This document shows positions 1 to 5,408 of a stretch of 5,514 bases of DNA, piece by piece. How positions within the stretch are numbered: position 1 is the stretch's first letter; every line of letters starts with the position of its first letter. Source of the stretch: JAKEHZ01 sp035280505 (GTDB taxonomy: Bacteria > Acidobacteriota > Blastocatellia > RBC074). A program made the translations under genes and the position numbers. The stretch covers positions 1-5,514 of the forward strand of contig DATEFT010000638.1 in assembly GCA_035280505.1 (NCBI GenBank), written 5' to 3'. The notes beneath the pieces were generated by a model. The model saw nothing but the letters and a program-made list of their open reading frames with translations. It was not told the origin of the DNA and did not search any database.

Positions 1-1007
1 TGCCAGAGGCGCGAGTTGTAATGTAATCCCAGGTTCAGATCCAACCCTCTCCCCTTGAGACTCAACAATGGCACGTCGATCTGGAAATTGGCGCTCCCCG
101 CACCGCCATCCGGCGCCTGACCGATCGGGTTGCCGCGTTGCGTGTTCGGATCATCCGCCGTCTGGTAGTTCTCGGCGGTCCAGCCGTACGGATCCTCCCC
201 GGGAAGCAGAATCGGGGGCATCACTTTCGTCCCCAGAGGCGAATTCCTGGCGACCAATTCGCCGAGACCATTTTTAGCCTTCTTCGCAATGCTCCCCCTG
301 GTGACCGGTAGCGATGAGGTGGAGCGAGTCTGCTGGGGCAGGTCACGGGAAGAGACGGTATAAGTTCGGATCGGTTTCTCGCCTGACATCCGCAGGTTGG
401 GCCGGACCGTGACCCTGCTCTCCGCCGAATGACCGGCGGCCTCCACTCTGATCTTGTAAGTTCCCACTTTTGATCCGGCAAACCCCGCTTTCTGTTGAGC
501 ATCGATCTTCTCCCCCGTCGCTTCGTCCTCACCACTCCAATTGAACGGCAGCGTCCCGACCGGCTCCTGATTGCGGTCATAGCCGATCACACTGAAGTTG
601 GCCCGCTCACCGGCTTCGAGGGCCAGTTGTTTGGGAACAACTTCAATGCGCACCACCCGCGCGTCGCGCTCGGCCTGCGTCTCTTGCGGTTCCGGTTCAG
701 GCATCGCTTGAGCGGGGGCGCCCTTGCCGTCCCATCCCTTCGGTGAGTTCTGACTTTGTGGCGCGAATTTCGCGTACCGGGCAGCCCAGCCACCGGCCTG
801 CCACCAGAACCAGGCGCTGTAGGTCAAGTCCCGTGTCAAGGCGAGCATCCCCTGCGGCACAGCCAGCGCATGATTGCCAATCAGGACCAGCACCAAACTG
901 ATGGTCACAACCCGGCGCGCCAGACCGGCCAGGCGGTTAAGATGAAAGAGGCTGAAGAATGAGGCGTAAAATGATCGGAGAACGACGAGTATGCGGGGAG
1001 ACGACAT
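1..1007 (-). CDS. RHS/YD-repeat-type exported protein, N-terminal part (runs off left edge)
   Basis: Reading the minus strand from the ATG at 1007-1005, the frame stays open to base 1, giving 335 residues with no stop; the gene continues outside the window. Two hydrophobic stretches are visible at residues 5-23 and 33-49, the second ending in 'NHALA', which looks like a signal-peptidase site after residue 49. Residues 102-116 are a Pro/Glu/Gln-rich linker. Residues 118-203 ('VVRIEVVPKQLALEAGERANFSV' onwards, ending 'SRVTVRP') look like an Ig-like beta-sandwich. Residues 272-335 carry 'YGWTAENYQTADDPN', 'GGAGSANFQIDVPLLSL' and 'GRGLDLNLGLHYNSRLW', which I recognise as the segment that leads into the RHS/YD barrel in large acidobacterial RHS-type proteins. 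No YD repeat or toxin tip lies in the window. An in-frame TAA at 1041-1043 limits the start, and 1007 is the first ATG after it, with a good ribosome site. Family proteins form large secreted or surface shells, often around polymorphic toxins; the role here is inferred. Confidence 0.78.
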   Translation of the reverse strand, partial: MSSPRILVVLRSFYASFFSLFHLNRLAGLARRVVTISLVLVLIGNHALAVPQGMLALTRDLTYSAWFWWQAGGWAARYAKFAPQSQNSPKGWDGKGAPAQAMPEPEPQETQAERDARVVRIEVVPKQLALEAGERANFSVIGYDRNQEPVGTLPFNWSGEDEATGEKIDAQQKAGFAGSKVGTYKIRVEAAGHSAESRVTVRPNLRMSGEKPIRTYTVSSRDLPQQTRSTSSLPVTRGSIAKKAKNGLGELVARNSPLGTKVMPPILLPGEDPYGWTAENYQTADDPNTQRGNPIGQAPDGGAGSANFQIDVPLLSLKGRGLDLNLGLHYNSRLW

Positions 1008-1015
1008 ACGATTGG

Positions 1016-1021
1016 TTCCTT
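1016..1021 (-). promoter_or_regulatory. Ribosome binding site of the RHS-type gene
   Basis: The minus strand reads AAGGAA here, nine to ten bases before the ATG at 1007. It follows an A-rich run, which should keep the site unstructured. It supports 1007 as the start over the internal GTG at residue 34, which has no purine-rich site before it, even though that GTG would give a more conventional short signal peptide. Confidence 0.55.
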
Positions 1022-1341
1022 TTTTGATATTACAGCGTTGTTAAATGAATAAGCCTGGCCATCCTTCATGCTCCGGCGTCTGCCGAGGCATGATCGATGC
1101 TACCCATTGTATGAAGACTGATTACGACCTGGCCTCAGCTACTGATCGGCCGGACCGGACAAGGTCATACTTAATGGTCGATCCGAAAGGCCAGCACGCC
1201 TGACGAATCTGATCCTGGATGCGATTGTTATTACTGTTTCGTATTGAAGATGGAACAGAATCTAAATCGATGTTCGAGCCACTCCGAGGTCGCTGAGCCT
1301 TTGCCGACCATCTGAGGCAGGCACAACCTACTCGAAAGTAT

Positions 1342-1368
1342 TAGCAATTGTCAACCATGTAATTGCTA
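1342..1368. repeat. Inverted repeat TAGCAATT-N11-AATTGCTA
   Basis: Perfect 8-bp arms at 1342-1349 and 1361-1368 around an 11-base centre. A second short pair (CTACT at 1328-1332, AGTAG at 1372-1376) flanks it, so the whole could form a longer imperfect hairpin. One arm borders a perfect TTGACA on the minus strand (1349-1354). It could be a regulator-binding dyad for the RHS-type gene or a transcript hairpin; the AT-rich arms and lack of a U run argue against an intrinsic terminator. Confidence 0.5.
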
Positions 1369-1435
1369 TTAAGTAGCCCTAAGCAGGAATGGTCGGGACT
1401 AATGGCAAGAATTTGTGTAGAAACGGCAAGAAGCT

Positions 1436-1488
1436 GAAACACGCGAAATACACGAGAGCTGGATAAGTTCGCGTATTTCGCGTGTTTC
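1436..1488. repeat. Long palindromic repeat with TTTCGCG units
   Basis: Left arm GAAACACGCGAAATAC (1436-1451) is the exact reverse complement of the right arm (1473-1488). Pairing extends inward after one mismatch through 1453-1456 and 1468-1471 (last pair G:U), leaving an 11-base loop at 1457-1467. The right arm and its flank also form a direct series of about 9-base units: TTCGCGTA, TTTCGCGTG, TTTCGCGGT. It starts 34 bases after the peptidase stop. Neither side carries a U tract, so it is not a standard intrinsic terminator. The unit resembles dispersed 'TTTCGTGTRTTTCGTG' intergenic repeats I recall from environmental genomes, which makes a REP-like repeat or a 3'-end-stabilising hairpin the likeliest reading. 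Confidence 0.75.
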
Positions 1489-1490
1489 GC

Positions 1491-1518
1491 GGTTTGTAAA
1501 CCAACTTTGCGAGCAAAG
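1491..1518. repeat. Two small dyads directly after the peptidase stop
   Basis: GGTTT-GT-AAACC at 1491-1502 and CTTTGC-GA-GCAAAG at 1505-1518 are two adjacent near-perfect palindromes. They sit between the large inverted repeat ending at 1488 and the TGA stop of the peptidase gene at 1524-1522. The second could form a five-pair hairpin with a four-base loop. They may be part of a compound 3' end for the peptidase transcript or arms of a larger mobile or repeated unit; single short dyads like these also occur by chance. Confidence 0.4.
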
Positions 1519-1521
1519 CGT

Positions 1522-3606
1522 TCAGTTACTAGAAGCCGGCGAGGCCGACTCCGATCTCTGCCGGTGCTGATCGAACCAGGCGATCAGATGCATGATCTTG
1601 GACAGATGGTGGCTGGGCCGCGACTGAATGCCGTGAGGCTCGCCCGGCACGCGAACCAGAACCGATTCGACGCCGCGCAGCTTCAAGGCCTGATAGTACT
1701 GTTCCGATTCGGAGATCGGCGTGCGCCAGTCCTCTTCGCCGCACATGACCATCGTCGGCGTCGTCACATTCTTCACCACCGACAGCAGTGATCGGCGTTC
1801 GTAGTGTTCGGCGTGCTCCCAGGGAAAGCCCGGGAACCAGTGGTTGTAGGTCCAGTTGCCGACATCCGAAGTCAGAACGAAGCTGTACCAGTTGATCACG
1901 GGATAGATCGTGACCGCCGCGCGGAACCGCGGCGTCCGCCCGATCATCCAACTGGTCAGCACGCCGCCGCCGCTCCCGCCGGTGACGAACAGTTGATTGG
2001 AATCGATGTATCCCTTGGCGAGCAGAGCATCGACCCCGGAATTCAGATCGAAGAAATCGTCTCCCGGATACGCGTGATGGATCAAGTTGCCGAATTCGGC
2101 GCCATAACCGGTCGAGCCGCGCGGGTTGGTGTAGAGCACGACGTAACCGCCCGCGGCCATCAGTTGTTTCTCCAGGTCGAATCGGTCTCCGTAGTTCGCA
2201 AACGGACCACCGTGAATTTCGAGAATCAGCGGATACTTCTTCGACGGATCGAAATTCGGCGGTTTGATGATCCAGCCCTGAATCTTGCGGTTGTCCTTGG
2301 ACGACGAATACCAGATCTCTTCGACCTCGCCCAGCCGCTTGCCGGCGAACAGGTCCTCGTTGAGGGCCGTCAGGACCCGCGGCGGCGAACCGCCCACCGT
2401 TCCGACGGCGACATCGCCCGGCCGGTGAGGAGTCTTGTAAGTGAAAGCGAGCGCGCCGTTCCTGGCGATCGTGAAGGCGCCGCCGCCGCTGTAGGCGCTG
2501 GTTCCGGTGCCGAGGTTGTCGGCCACCTTCTTGATCACGCCGTCGAGCGCCATGAAATAGAGTCCCGTCCGGCCCTGGTCATCGGAGAGCAGATAGAGGC
2601 CGCTGCCGTCGAGCGCCCAGCGGATGTCCGAAACATCGCGATCCCACTTCGCCGAGATCACCCGCGGATTGCCGCCGTTCCGATCGATCATCTGAAGCTG
2701 CGTCACCTGATACCCTTGATATTTATCTTCGAAACCAAGATAGGCGATCAGCTTGCCGTCCGGCGAGACCTGCGGTGAACCATCCGGCCCCTGGCGGGTG
2801 GTGAGCCGCTTGACCGCACCGTCCGCCACCGCGTACTCGTACAGATCGGTATCGCGCGCGTTGCGTTCATAATCATCGTGGCGATTCACGGAGATCAACA
2901 GCGATTTGCTGTCCGGCATCCAGACCGCCTCGCTCGCGCCGAACGGGGCGCCATGCTGGAACTTCCCGCTCGAAATTTGACGCGGGGTCCCACCATCGAT
3001 CGAAACGACGAAGAGCTGAATGTAGCCCGGCTTCAAATAGCCGAATCCGTTGAACCGATAGACCAATCGATCGATCACCCTGGCCGGGTCCGCCCACTTG
3101 GCGCCCTCCGGCGGAGCCGGGATCTGAACGATCGACGGCGCGGATTCGGACACCAGCATGGTGAACGAGATCTGCCGGCCATCGGGCGACCAGGCGATCC
3201 CGCCCGGCGATTGCGTCCCATTGGTGAGCTTTGCCGTCAGCCCGCTGTCCATCCAGCGGCGATAGATCTGCGACGGACCGCCCGCGACCTGATCGCGATT
3301 GGAGAGGTAGATGAGCTGCGTGCCGTCGGGCGACCAGCGGGGCGAGGTGTCGTTGAAATTTCCGGTGGTCAGCGGACGATGATCACTGCCATCGAAGTTG
3401 ATCATCCAGATGTTCGAATAACGCCGATCGGTCATGATGTCGGCGAACTGCCGCACGTAGACGAGCCGTTTGCCGTCCGGCGAGATCTGGGGATCGGACG
3501 CATATTCGAGGTTGAAGACATCGTTGACCGTCAGTCTGCTCGATTGGGCCGAAATGGAGACGAACAGCGAAAGAGTGATGACCGTAATCAGCATGAAGCG
3601 GCGCAT
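1522..3606 (-). CDS. Exported S9-family (prolyl oligopeptidase type) serine peptidase
   Basis: Complete 694-residue protein. Residues 1-20 are a signal peptide (two Arg, hydrophobic core, 'SISA' before Gln21), so it acts in the periplasm or outside. Residues about 30-420 form a TolB/WD40-like beta-propeller; blades are marked by 'SPDG'-type strands at residues 42-45, 92-95, 140-143, 281-284 and degenerate ones near 230, 331 and 382. Residues about 435-682 are the alpha/beta-hydrolase domain: oxyanion-side 'HGGP' 465-468, 'NPRGSTGYG' 494-502, nucleophile Ser545 in 'TGGSGGG', Asp626 in 'GEEDWRTP' and His658 in 'GEPHG'. The triad is complete, so the enzyme should be active. The family (S9C-like acylaminoacyl peptidases and dipeptidyl peptidases) cleaves short peptides that reach the active site through or beside the propeller; the exact substrate cannot be read from sequence. 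Length is normal for the family. A GAGG site and a promoter lie upstream, so it is probably transcribed alone. Confidence 0.95.
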   Translation of the reverse strand: MRRFMLITVITLSLFVSISAQSSRLTVNDVFNLEYASDPQISPDGKRLVYVRQFADIMTDRRYSNIWMINFDGSDHRPLTTGNFNDTSPRWSPDGTQLIYLSNRDQVAGGPSQIYRRWMDSGLTAKLTNGTQSPGGIAWSPDGRQISFTMLVSESAPSIVQIPAPPEGAKWADPARVIDRLVYRFNGFGYLKPGYIQLFVVSIDGGTPRQISSGKFQHGAPFGASEAVWMPDSKSLLISVNRHDDYERNARDTDLYEYAVADGAVKRLTTRQGPDGSPQVSPDGKLIAYLGFEDKYQGYQVTQLQMIDRNGGNPRVISAKWDRDVSDIRWALDGSGLYLLSDDQGRTGLYFMALDGVIKKVADNLGTGTSAYSGGGAFTIARNGALAFTYKTPHRPGDVAVGTVGGSPPRVLTALNEDLFAGKRLGEVEEIWYSSSKDNRKIQGWIIKPPNFDPSKKYPLILEIHGGPFANYGDRFDLEKQLMAAGGYVVLYTNPRGSTGYGAEFGNLIHHAYPGDDFFDLNSGVDALLAKGYIDSNQLFVTGGSGGGVLTSWMIGRTPRFRAAVTIYPVINWYSFVLTSDVGNWTYNHWFPGFPWEHAEHYERRSLLSVVKNVTTPTMVMCGEEDWRTPISESEQYYQALKLRGVESVLVRVPGEPHGIQSRPSHHLSKIMHLIAWFDQHRQRSESASPASSN

Positions 3607-3612
3607 GGGAAT

Positions 3613-3616
3613 CCTC
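3613..3616 (-). promoter_or_regulatory. Ribosome binding site of the S9 peptidase
   Basis: GAGG on the minus strand, six bases before the ATG at 3606. This spacing fits ribosome binding and, with the signal peptide that begins right at this Met, fixes the start. Confidence 0.6.
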
Positions 3617-3692
3617 GCTTTCCGAAGCAGTTGGGCTGCCAGTTTCGATGAAATTAGTGATTGATAGTCGGAATTACAGGAGTTGCGCAGCT

Positions 3693-3721
3693 ATTAAACA
3701 CCGCTGATGCGGCAGAGTCAA
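3693..3721 (-). promoter_or_regulatory. Sigma70-like promoter for the S9 peptidase
   Basis: On the minus strand, TTGACT (3721-3716) and TTTAAT (3698-3693) each match the sigma70 consensus at five of six bases and are exactly 17 bases apart. Transcription would begin near 3686, giving a leader of about 80 bases. It lies in the 143-bp gap after the pentapeptide gene, so the peptidase need not depend on read-through. The spacer holds a short dyad, CCGC-TGAT-GCGG (3701-3712), a conceivable but unproven operator. Confidence 0.55.
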
Positions 3722-3749
3722 TGAATTCGCCCCTGGCCGCCGTGCGGGT

Positions 3750-5261
3750 CTATTTGTTTCCCAAAGACTGTTTGATGGCTTCGGCGGCCAGGTGGCGTCC
3801 GATCTCTCTGGCAAAATCCAGGGGCCATCTCCCGGCCACCTTGAGATGCTCCAGGACCAGAGGTCCGTTCTTCGCTTCGGCGGCCAGCGCGGCCTCGGCG
3901 ATTCTTCCGAGAGCGATCACCGCCCGGACGGATGAATCCCGCCTGGCGATCATCGCCTGTCTCAAATCGGAGAGTTCCCGGGCCAGCACGTTCAGATCCA
4001 GAGGGGGCCCGGGCTGATTTTCCGGCGACACCGGGACGGACTCGGAGGCTGAAGCGGCCTGCGCCTCGGCCCGCTCCTGCTCGGACCGCCGATAGAACTC
4101 CGCGGGGTGATGCGGGGGTTTGGTGGTCACCAGGAGGGCGACCGTTTGATTCAAGAGCTCGACCTTTCCTTCTAAAAACCGCTGGACCTCCTGCTCTTTC
4201 CGGGCGAGCCGGCCACGTTCAATAAACCGCTTCGAGGTCACCTCCAACTCCACTTTGAGTTTTCTCAGGTCGTCGGAAGAGACGGTGGCCGAATCCACGA
4301 TGGCCAGTTCGACGACGGTTCCGCCGGAATCGTCGTGAACAGCGGCCAGACGGAGCCGGCATCCGGGACAGCAATCCTGCAGGAATTTGATCATCCCGGG
4401 CAGCATGGCCAGTTCCAGCGGCTCGATTCCATCCTTGTAGAACAGGAGGATTCTGGTGATCTCCGCAAACAGTTTCTCGAAATCCCCGGAGCCATAGGCG
4501 GTCTTCTCCAACCGCTTCTCGTCCCAATAGACGTATTCACAGATCACGCCCCTGATCGACCATTCGGTCCGCTGAGTCTCCCAGAGGCAGGCGTCGGTCA
4601 GATTCGCCTCGTCCAGGTTGGCACGGATCAATTGGGCGGTGCGAAGAGACGAGCCGCGAAGATCCGCTCCGCAGAGGTTGGCCCAGTTGAGATTGACCTT
4701 GTACAGATTGGCCCGGCTCAGGTTGGCCCCGCTCAGGACGGCACCGCTCAGATTGGCCTCGCTCAAATTGGCCTTGCTCAGATCGGCCTCGCCCAGGTTG
4801 GCCAGCCCTAGATCCGACCAGCTCAGATTGCTCTCGCTCAGGTTTCCCTTGGTCAACTCCGCCCCGCTCAGGTCGGCCTCGCTCAGAATGGCCTTATGAA
4901 GATTGGCCTCGCTCAGGTTGGCCAGCCCGAGGTTGGCCTTGCTGAGATCGGCCCAACTGAGGTCGGCCCATCTCAGGTCGGCCCAGTTCAGGTTGGTCCC
5001 GCTCAGGTTGGCCCCGCTCAGGTTGGCTCCGGTCAGTTTGACCTCGCTCAGATTGGCCCGGCTCAAATTCGATTCGCTGAGGTCGGCGCCACTCAGATCG
5101 GCCCCTTTCAGGTAGGCCCCACTCAGATTGACCCCGGTCAGGCTGGCTCTGAAGAGGTCCACTTTGGGCAGACTGACCTCAGTGCCGGCATTGGTGCTCC
5201 GCCACTGATTCCATCTTTTTACATCCTGCTTTAGTAACCGGATAAGTGCTGAATCGGTCAT
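3750..5261 (-). CDS. Pentapeptide-repeat protein with two C-terminal modules
   Basis: Complete 503-residue protein with no signal peptide or membrane segment, so probably cytoplasmic. Residues 1-25 are a short helical cap. Residues 29-228 are 40 consecutive pentads of the A(D/N)LSx type; every central residue from 31 to 226 is Leu, never Phe, with no break in register. That predicts a right-handed quadrilateral beta-helix of about ten coils. Residues about 230-380 form a second module ('SIRGVICEYVYWDEKR', 'GDFEKLF', 'FYKDGIEPLE', then two strands and a Lys/Glu-rich helix 335-375) resembling, from memory, the region after the repeats in many cyanobacterial pentapeptide proteins. Residues 384-420 are a Pro/Ser/Glu-rich linker. 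Residues 421-503 form a helical module with 'ELSDLRQAMIAR' and 'HLKVAGRWPLDFAREIG', a pattern I associate with C-terminal modules of multidomain bacterial signalling proteins. No catalytic domain is recognised, so a scaffold or recognition role is inferred. The start has only a weak ribosome site (GAAG). Confidence 0.9.
   Translation of the reverse strand: MTDSALIRLLKQDVKRWNQWRSTNAGTEVSLPKVDLFRASLTGVNLSGAYLKGADLSGADLSESNLSRANLSEVKLTGANLSGANLSGTNLNWADLRWADLSWADLSKANLGLANLSEANLHKAILSEADLSGAELTKGNLSESNLSWSDLGLANLGEADLSKANLSEANLSGAVLSGANLSRANLYKVNLNWANLCGADLRGSSLRTAQLIRANLDEANLTDACLWETQRTEWSIRGVICEYVYWDEKRLEKTAYGSGDFEKLFAEITRILLFYKDGIEPLELAMLPGMIKFLQDCCPGCRLRLAAVHDDSGGTVVELAIVDSATVSSDDLRKLKVELEVTSKRFIERGRLARKEQEVQRFLEGKVELLNQTVALLVTTKPPHHPAEFYRRSEQERAEAQAASASESVPVSPENQPGPPLDLNVLARELSDLRQAMIARRDSSVRAVIALGRIAEAALAAEAKNGPLVLEHLKVAGRWPLDFAREIGRHLAAEAIKQSLGNK
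4741..4810. repeat. Segmental duplicate within the array, copy 1
   Basis: This 70-base block matches 4861-4930 at 58 of 70 positions when shifted by exactly 120 bp (40 codons, two predicted coils of the beta-helix). The best run is 26 bases starting at 4785 and again at 4905, with two differences. It encodes residues from about 151 to 174 ('LGLANLGEADLSKANLSEAN'). Because all units in the array are alike, part of the match is background, but the shared non-consensus 'LGLANL' pentads argue for a real duplication. Confidence 0.5.
4861..4930. repeat. Segmental duplicate within the array, copy 2
   Basis: Partner of 4741-4810 at a 120-bp offset. It encodes residues from about 111 to 134 ('LGLANLSEANLHKAILSEAD'). 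The main differences are in the block at 4891-4900, where copy 2 encodes His122-Lys123 with Ile125 in place of the usual pentad. Confidence 0.5.
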
Positions 5262-5298
5262 AATTCTTCGACTCGGAGAAGATGACTGGGGAGATCAG

Positions 5299-5327
5299 AG
5301 TATACTTGCTTAGCCGAACTTTATCCA
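5299..5327 (-). promoter_or_regulatory. Probable sigma70-like promoter of the pentapeptide gene
   Basis: On the minus strand TGGATA (5327-5322, four of six to TTGACA) and TATACT (5304-5299, five of six to TATAAT) are separated by 17 bases. Transcription would start near 5292, giving a leader of about 30 bases before the ATG at 5261. The -10 box is part of the 8-bp palindrome AGTATACT (5299-5306), so it reads as TATACT on the plus strand too, but there no -35 box is seen. Confidence 0.42.
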
Positions 5328-5335
5328 TTATCGGC

Positions 5336-5350
5336 ACAATTGAATATTGT
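5336..5350. repeat. Short dyad ACAAT-N5-ATTGT in the divergent promoter region
   Basis: Five-base arms at 5336-5340 and 5346-5350 around five bases give a 15-bp dyad of the size bound by dimeric repressors. It lies just upstream of the -35 box of the pentapeptide promoter and about 60 bases before the oxidoreductase start, so one regulator could serve both. This is an inference from position; the dyad is short enough to arise by chance. Confidence 0.3.
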
Positions 5351-5352
5351 CT

Positions 5353-5374
5353 GCAGGTGTGGCATCTTGCCTGC
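5353..5374 (+). repeat. Possible leader hairpin before the oxidoreductase gene
   Basis: GCAGG (5353-5357) can pair with CCTGC (5370-5374), extended inward by two G:U pairs, leaving an eight-base loop. It ends 21 bases before the ribosome site of the oxidoreductase. It could shape the leader of that transcript if transcription starts upstream of it; no U run follows. Confidence 0.3.
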
Positions 5375-5395
5375 TCTATCAAAAACCATTGCTTC

Positions 5396-5400
5396 GGGAG
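5396..5400 (+). promoter_or_regulatory. Ribosome binding site that decides the oxidoreductase start
   Basis: GGGAG at 5396-5400 is only two bases from the ATG at 5403 but eight bases from the in-frame ATG at 5409. The second spacing is normal and the first too short, so translation most likely begins at 5409. Confidence 0.6.
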
Positions 5401-5408
5401 AAATGACG

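Larger units (their letters stand above)
1008..1521. other. 514-bp non-coding region between peptidase and RHS-type gene
   Basis: No convincing reading frame on either strand. It must hold the 3' end of the peptidase transcript and the promoter of the RHS-type gene. I see no strong sigma70 pair close to 1007: TAATAT at 1027-1032 (minus) matches the -10 box at four of six bases but lacks a -35 box. A perfect TTGACA lies on the minus strand at 1349-1354, but with only a poor -10 (GTAGGT or TAGGTT) 17-18 bases on, and would give a leader of about 310 bases. The octamer GGCAAGAA occurs twice, at 1404-1411 and 1425-1432, 21 bp apart. Dyads at 1342-1368, 1436-1488 and 1491-1518 are listed separately. 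Nothing distinctive is seen at about 1045-1320. Confidence 0.7.
4578..5177 (-). repeat. 15-bp tandem coding repeat (40 units) of the pentapeptide array
   Basis: Six hundred bases made of 40 in-frame 15-bp units, with a minus-strand consensus close to GCCAACCTGAGCGGG. Units near the middle are still very alike at DNA level (GCTCAGGTTGGCC recurs many times on the plus strand), while those at both ends have diverged. No unit is lost or gained out of frame. The regularity also leaves long open frames on the plus strand, which are by-products and not genes. Confidence 0.9.

Noticed and set aside
221..793. Minus-strand frames at 221-580 and 587-793
   Set aside because: They overlap the open RHS-type frame in a different register, are Arg-rich and low in sense, while the edge-truncated frame shows recognisable domains.
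1436..1488. Rho-independent terminator
   Set aside because: The stem is strong but no U tract follows on either strand, and the stem is not GC-clustered at its base; kept as a repeat.
1804..3651. Long plus-strand frames (1804-2778 and 2878-3651) opposite the peptidase
   Set aside because: Arg/Asp/Pro/Ile-rich antisense shadows with no family resemblance; the minus frame holds the complete peptidase with its catalytic triad.
4578..5177. CRISPR-like array
   Set aside because: The 15-bp units are contiguous without spacers and in frame within a coding sequence.
4335..5234. Plus-strand open frames (4335-4811, 4618-4899, 4896-5234, 4903-5115) encoding 'QVGPAQVG'- and 'RLASLRLA'-like repeats
   Set aside because: They are the antisense readings of the 15-bp pentapeptide repeat, which has no stop in several frames. 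They lack ribosome sites, and the minus frame has a recognised fold.
3750..5261. Qnr/MfpA-type DNA-gyrase-protecting protein
   Set aside because: Those are about 180-220 residues with mixed Leu/Phe centres and loops; this array is all Leu, longer, and carries large C-terminal modules.
5403..5408. ATG at 5403 as oxidoreductase start
   Set aside because: The GGGAG site would be only two bases away, and homologous proteins begin directly with the MKVGFIGLG-type strand, which fits the ATG at 5409.
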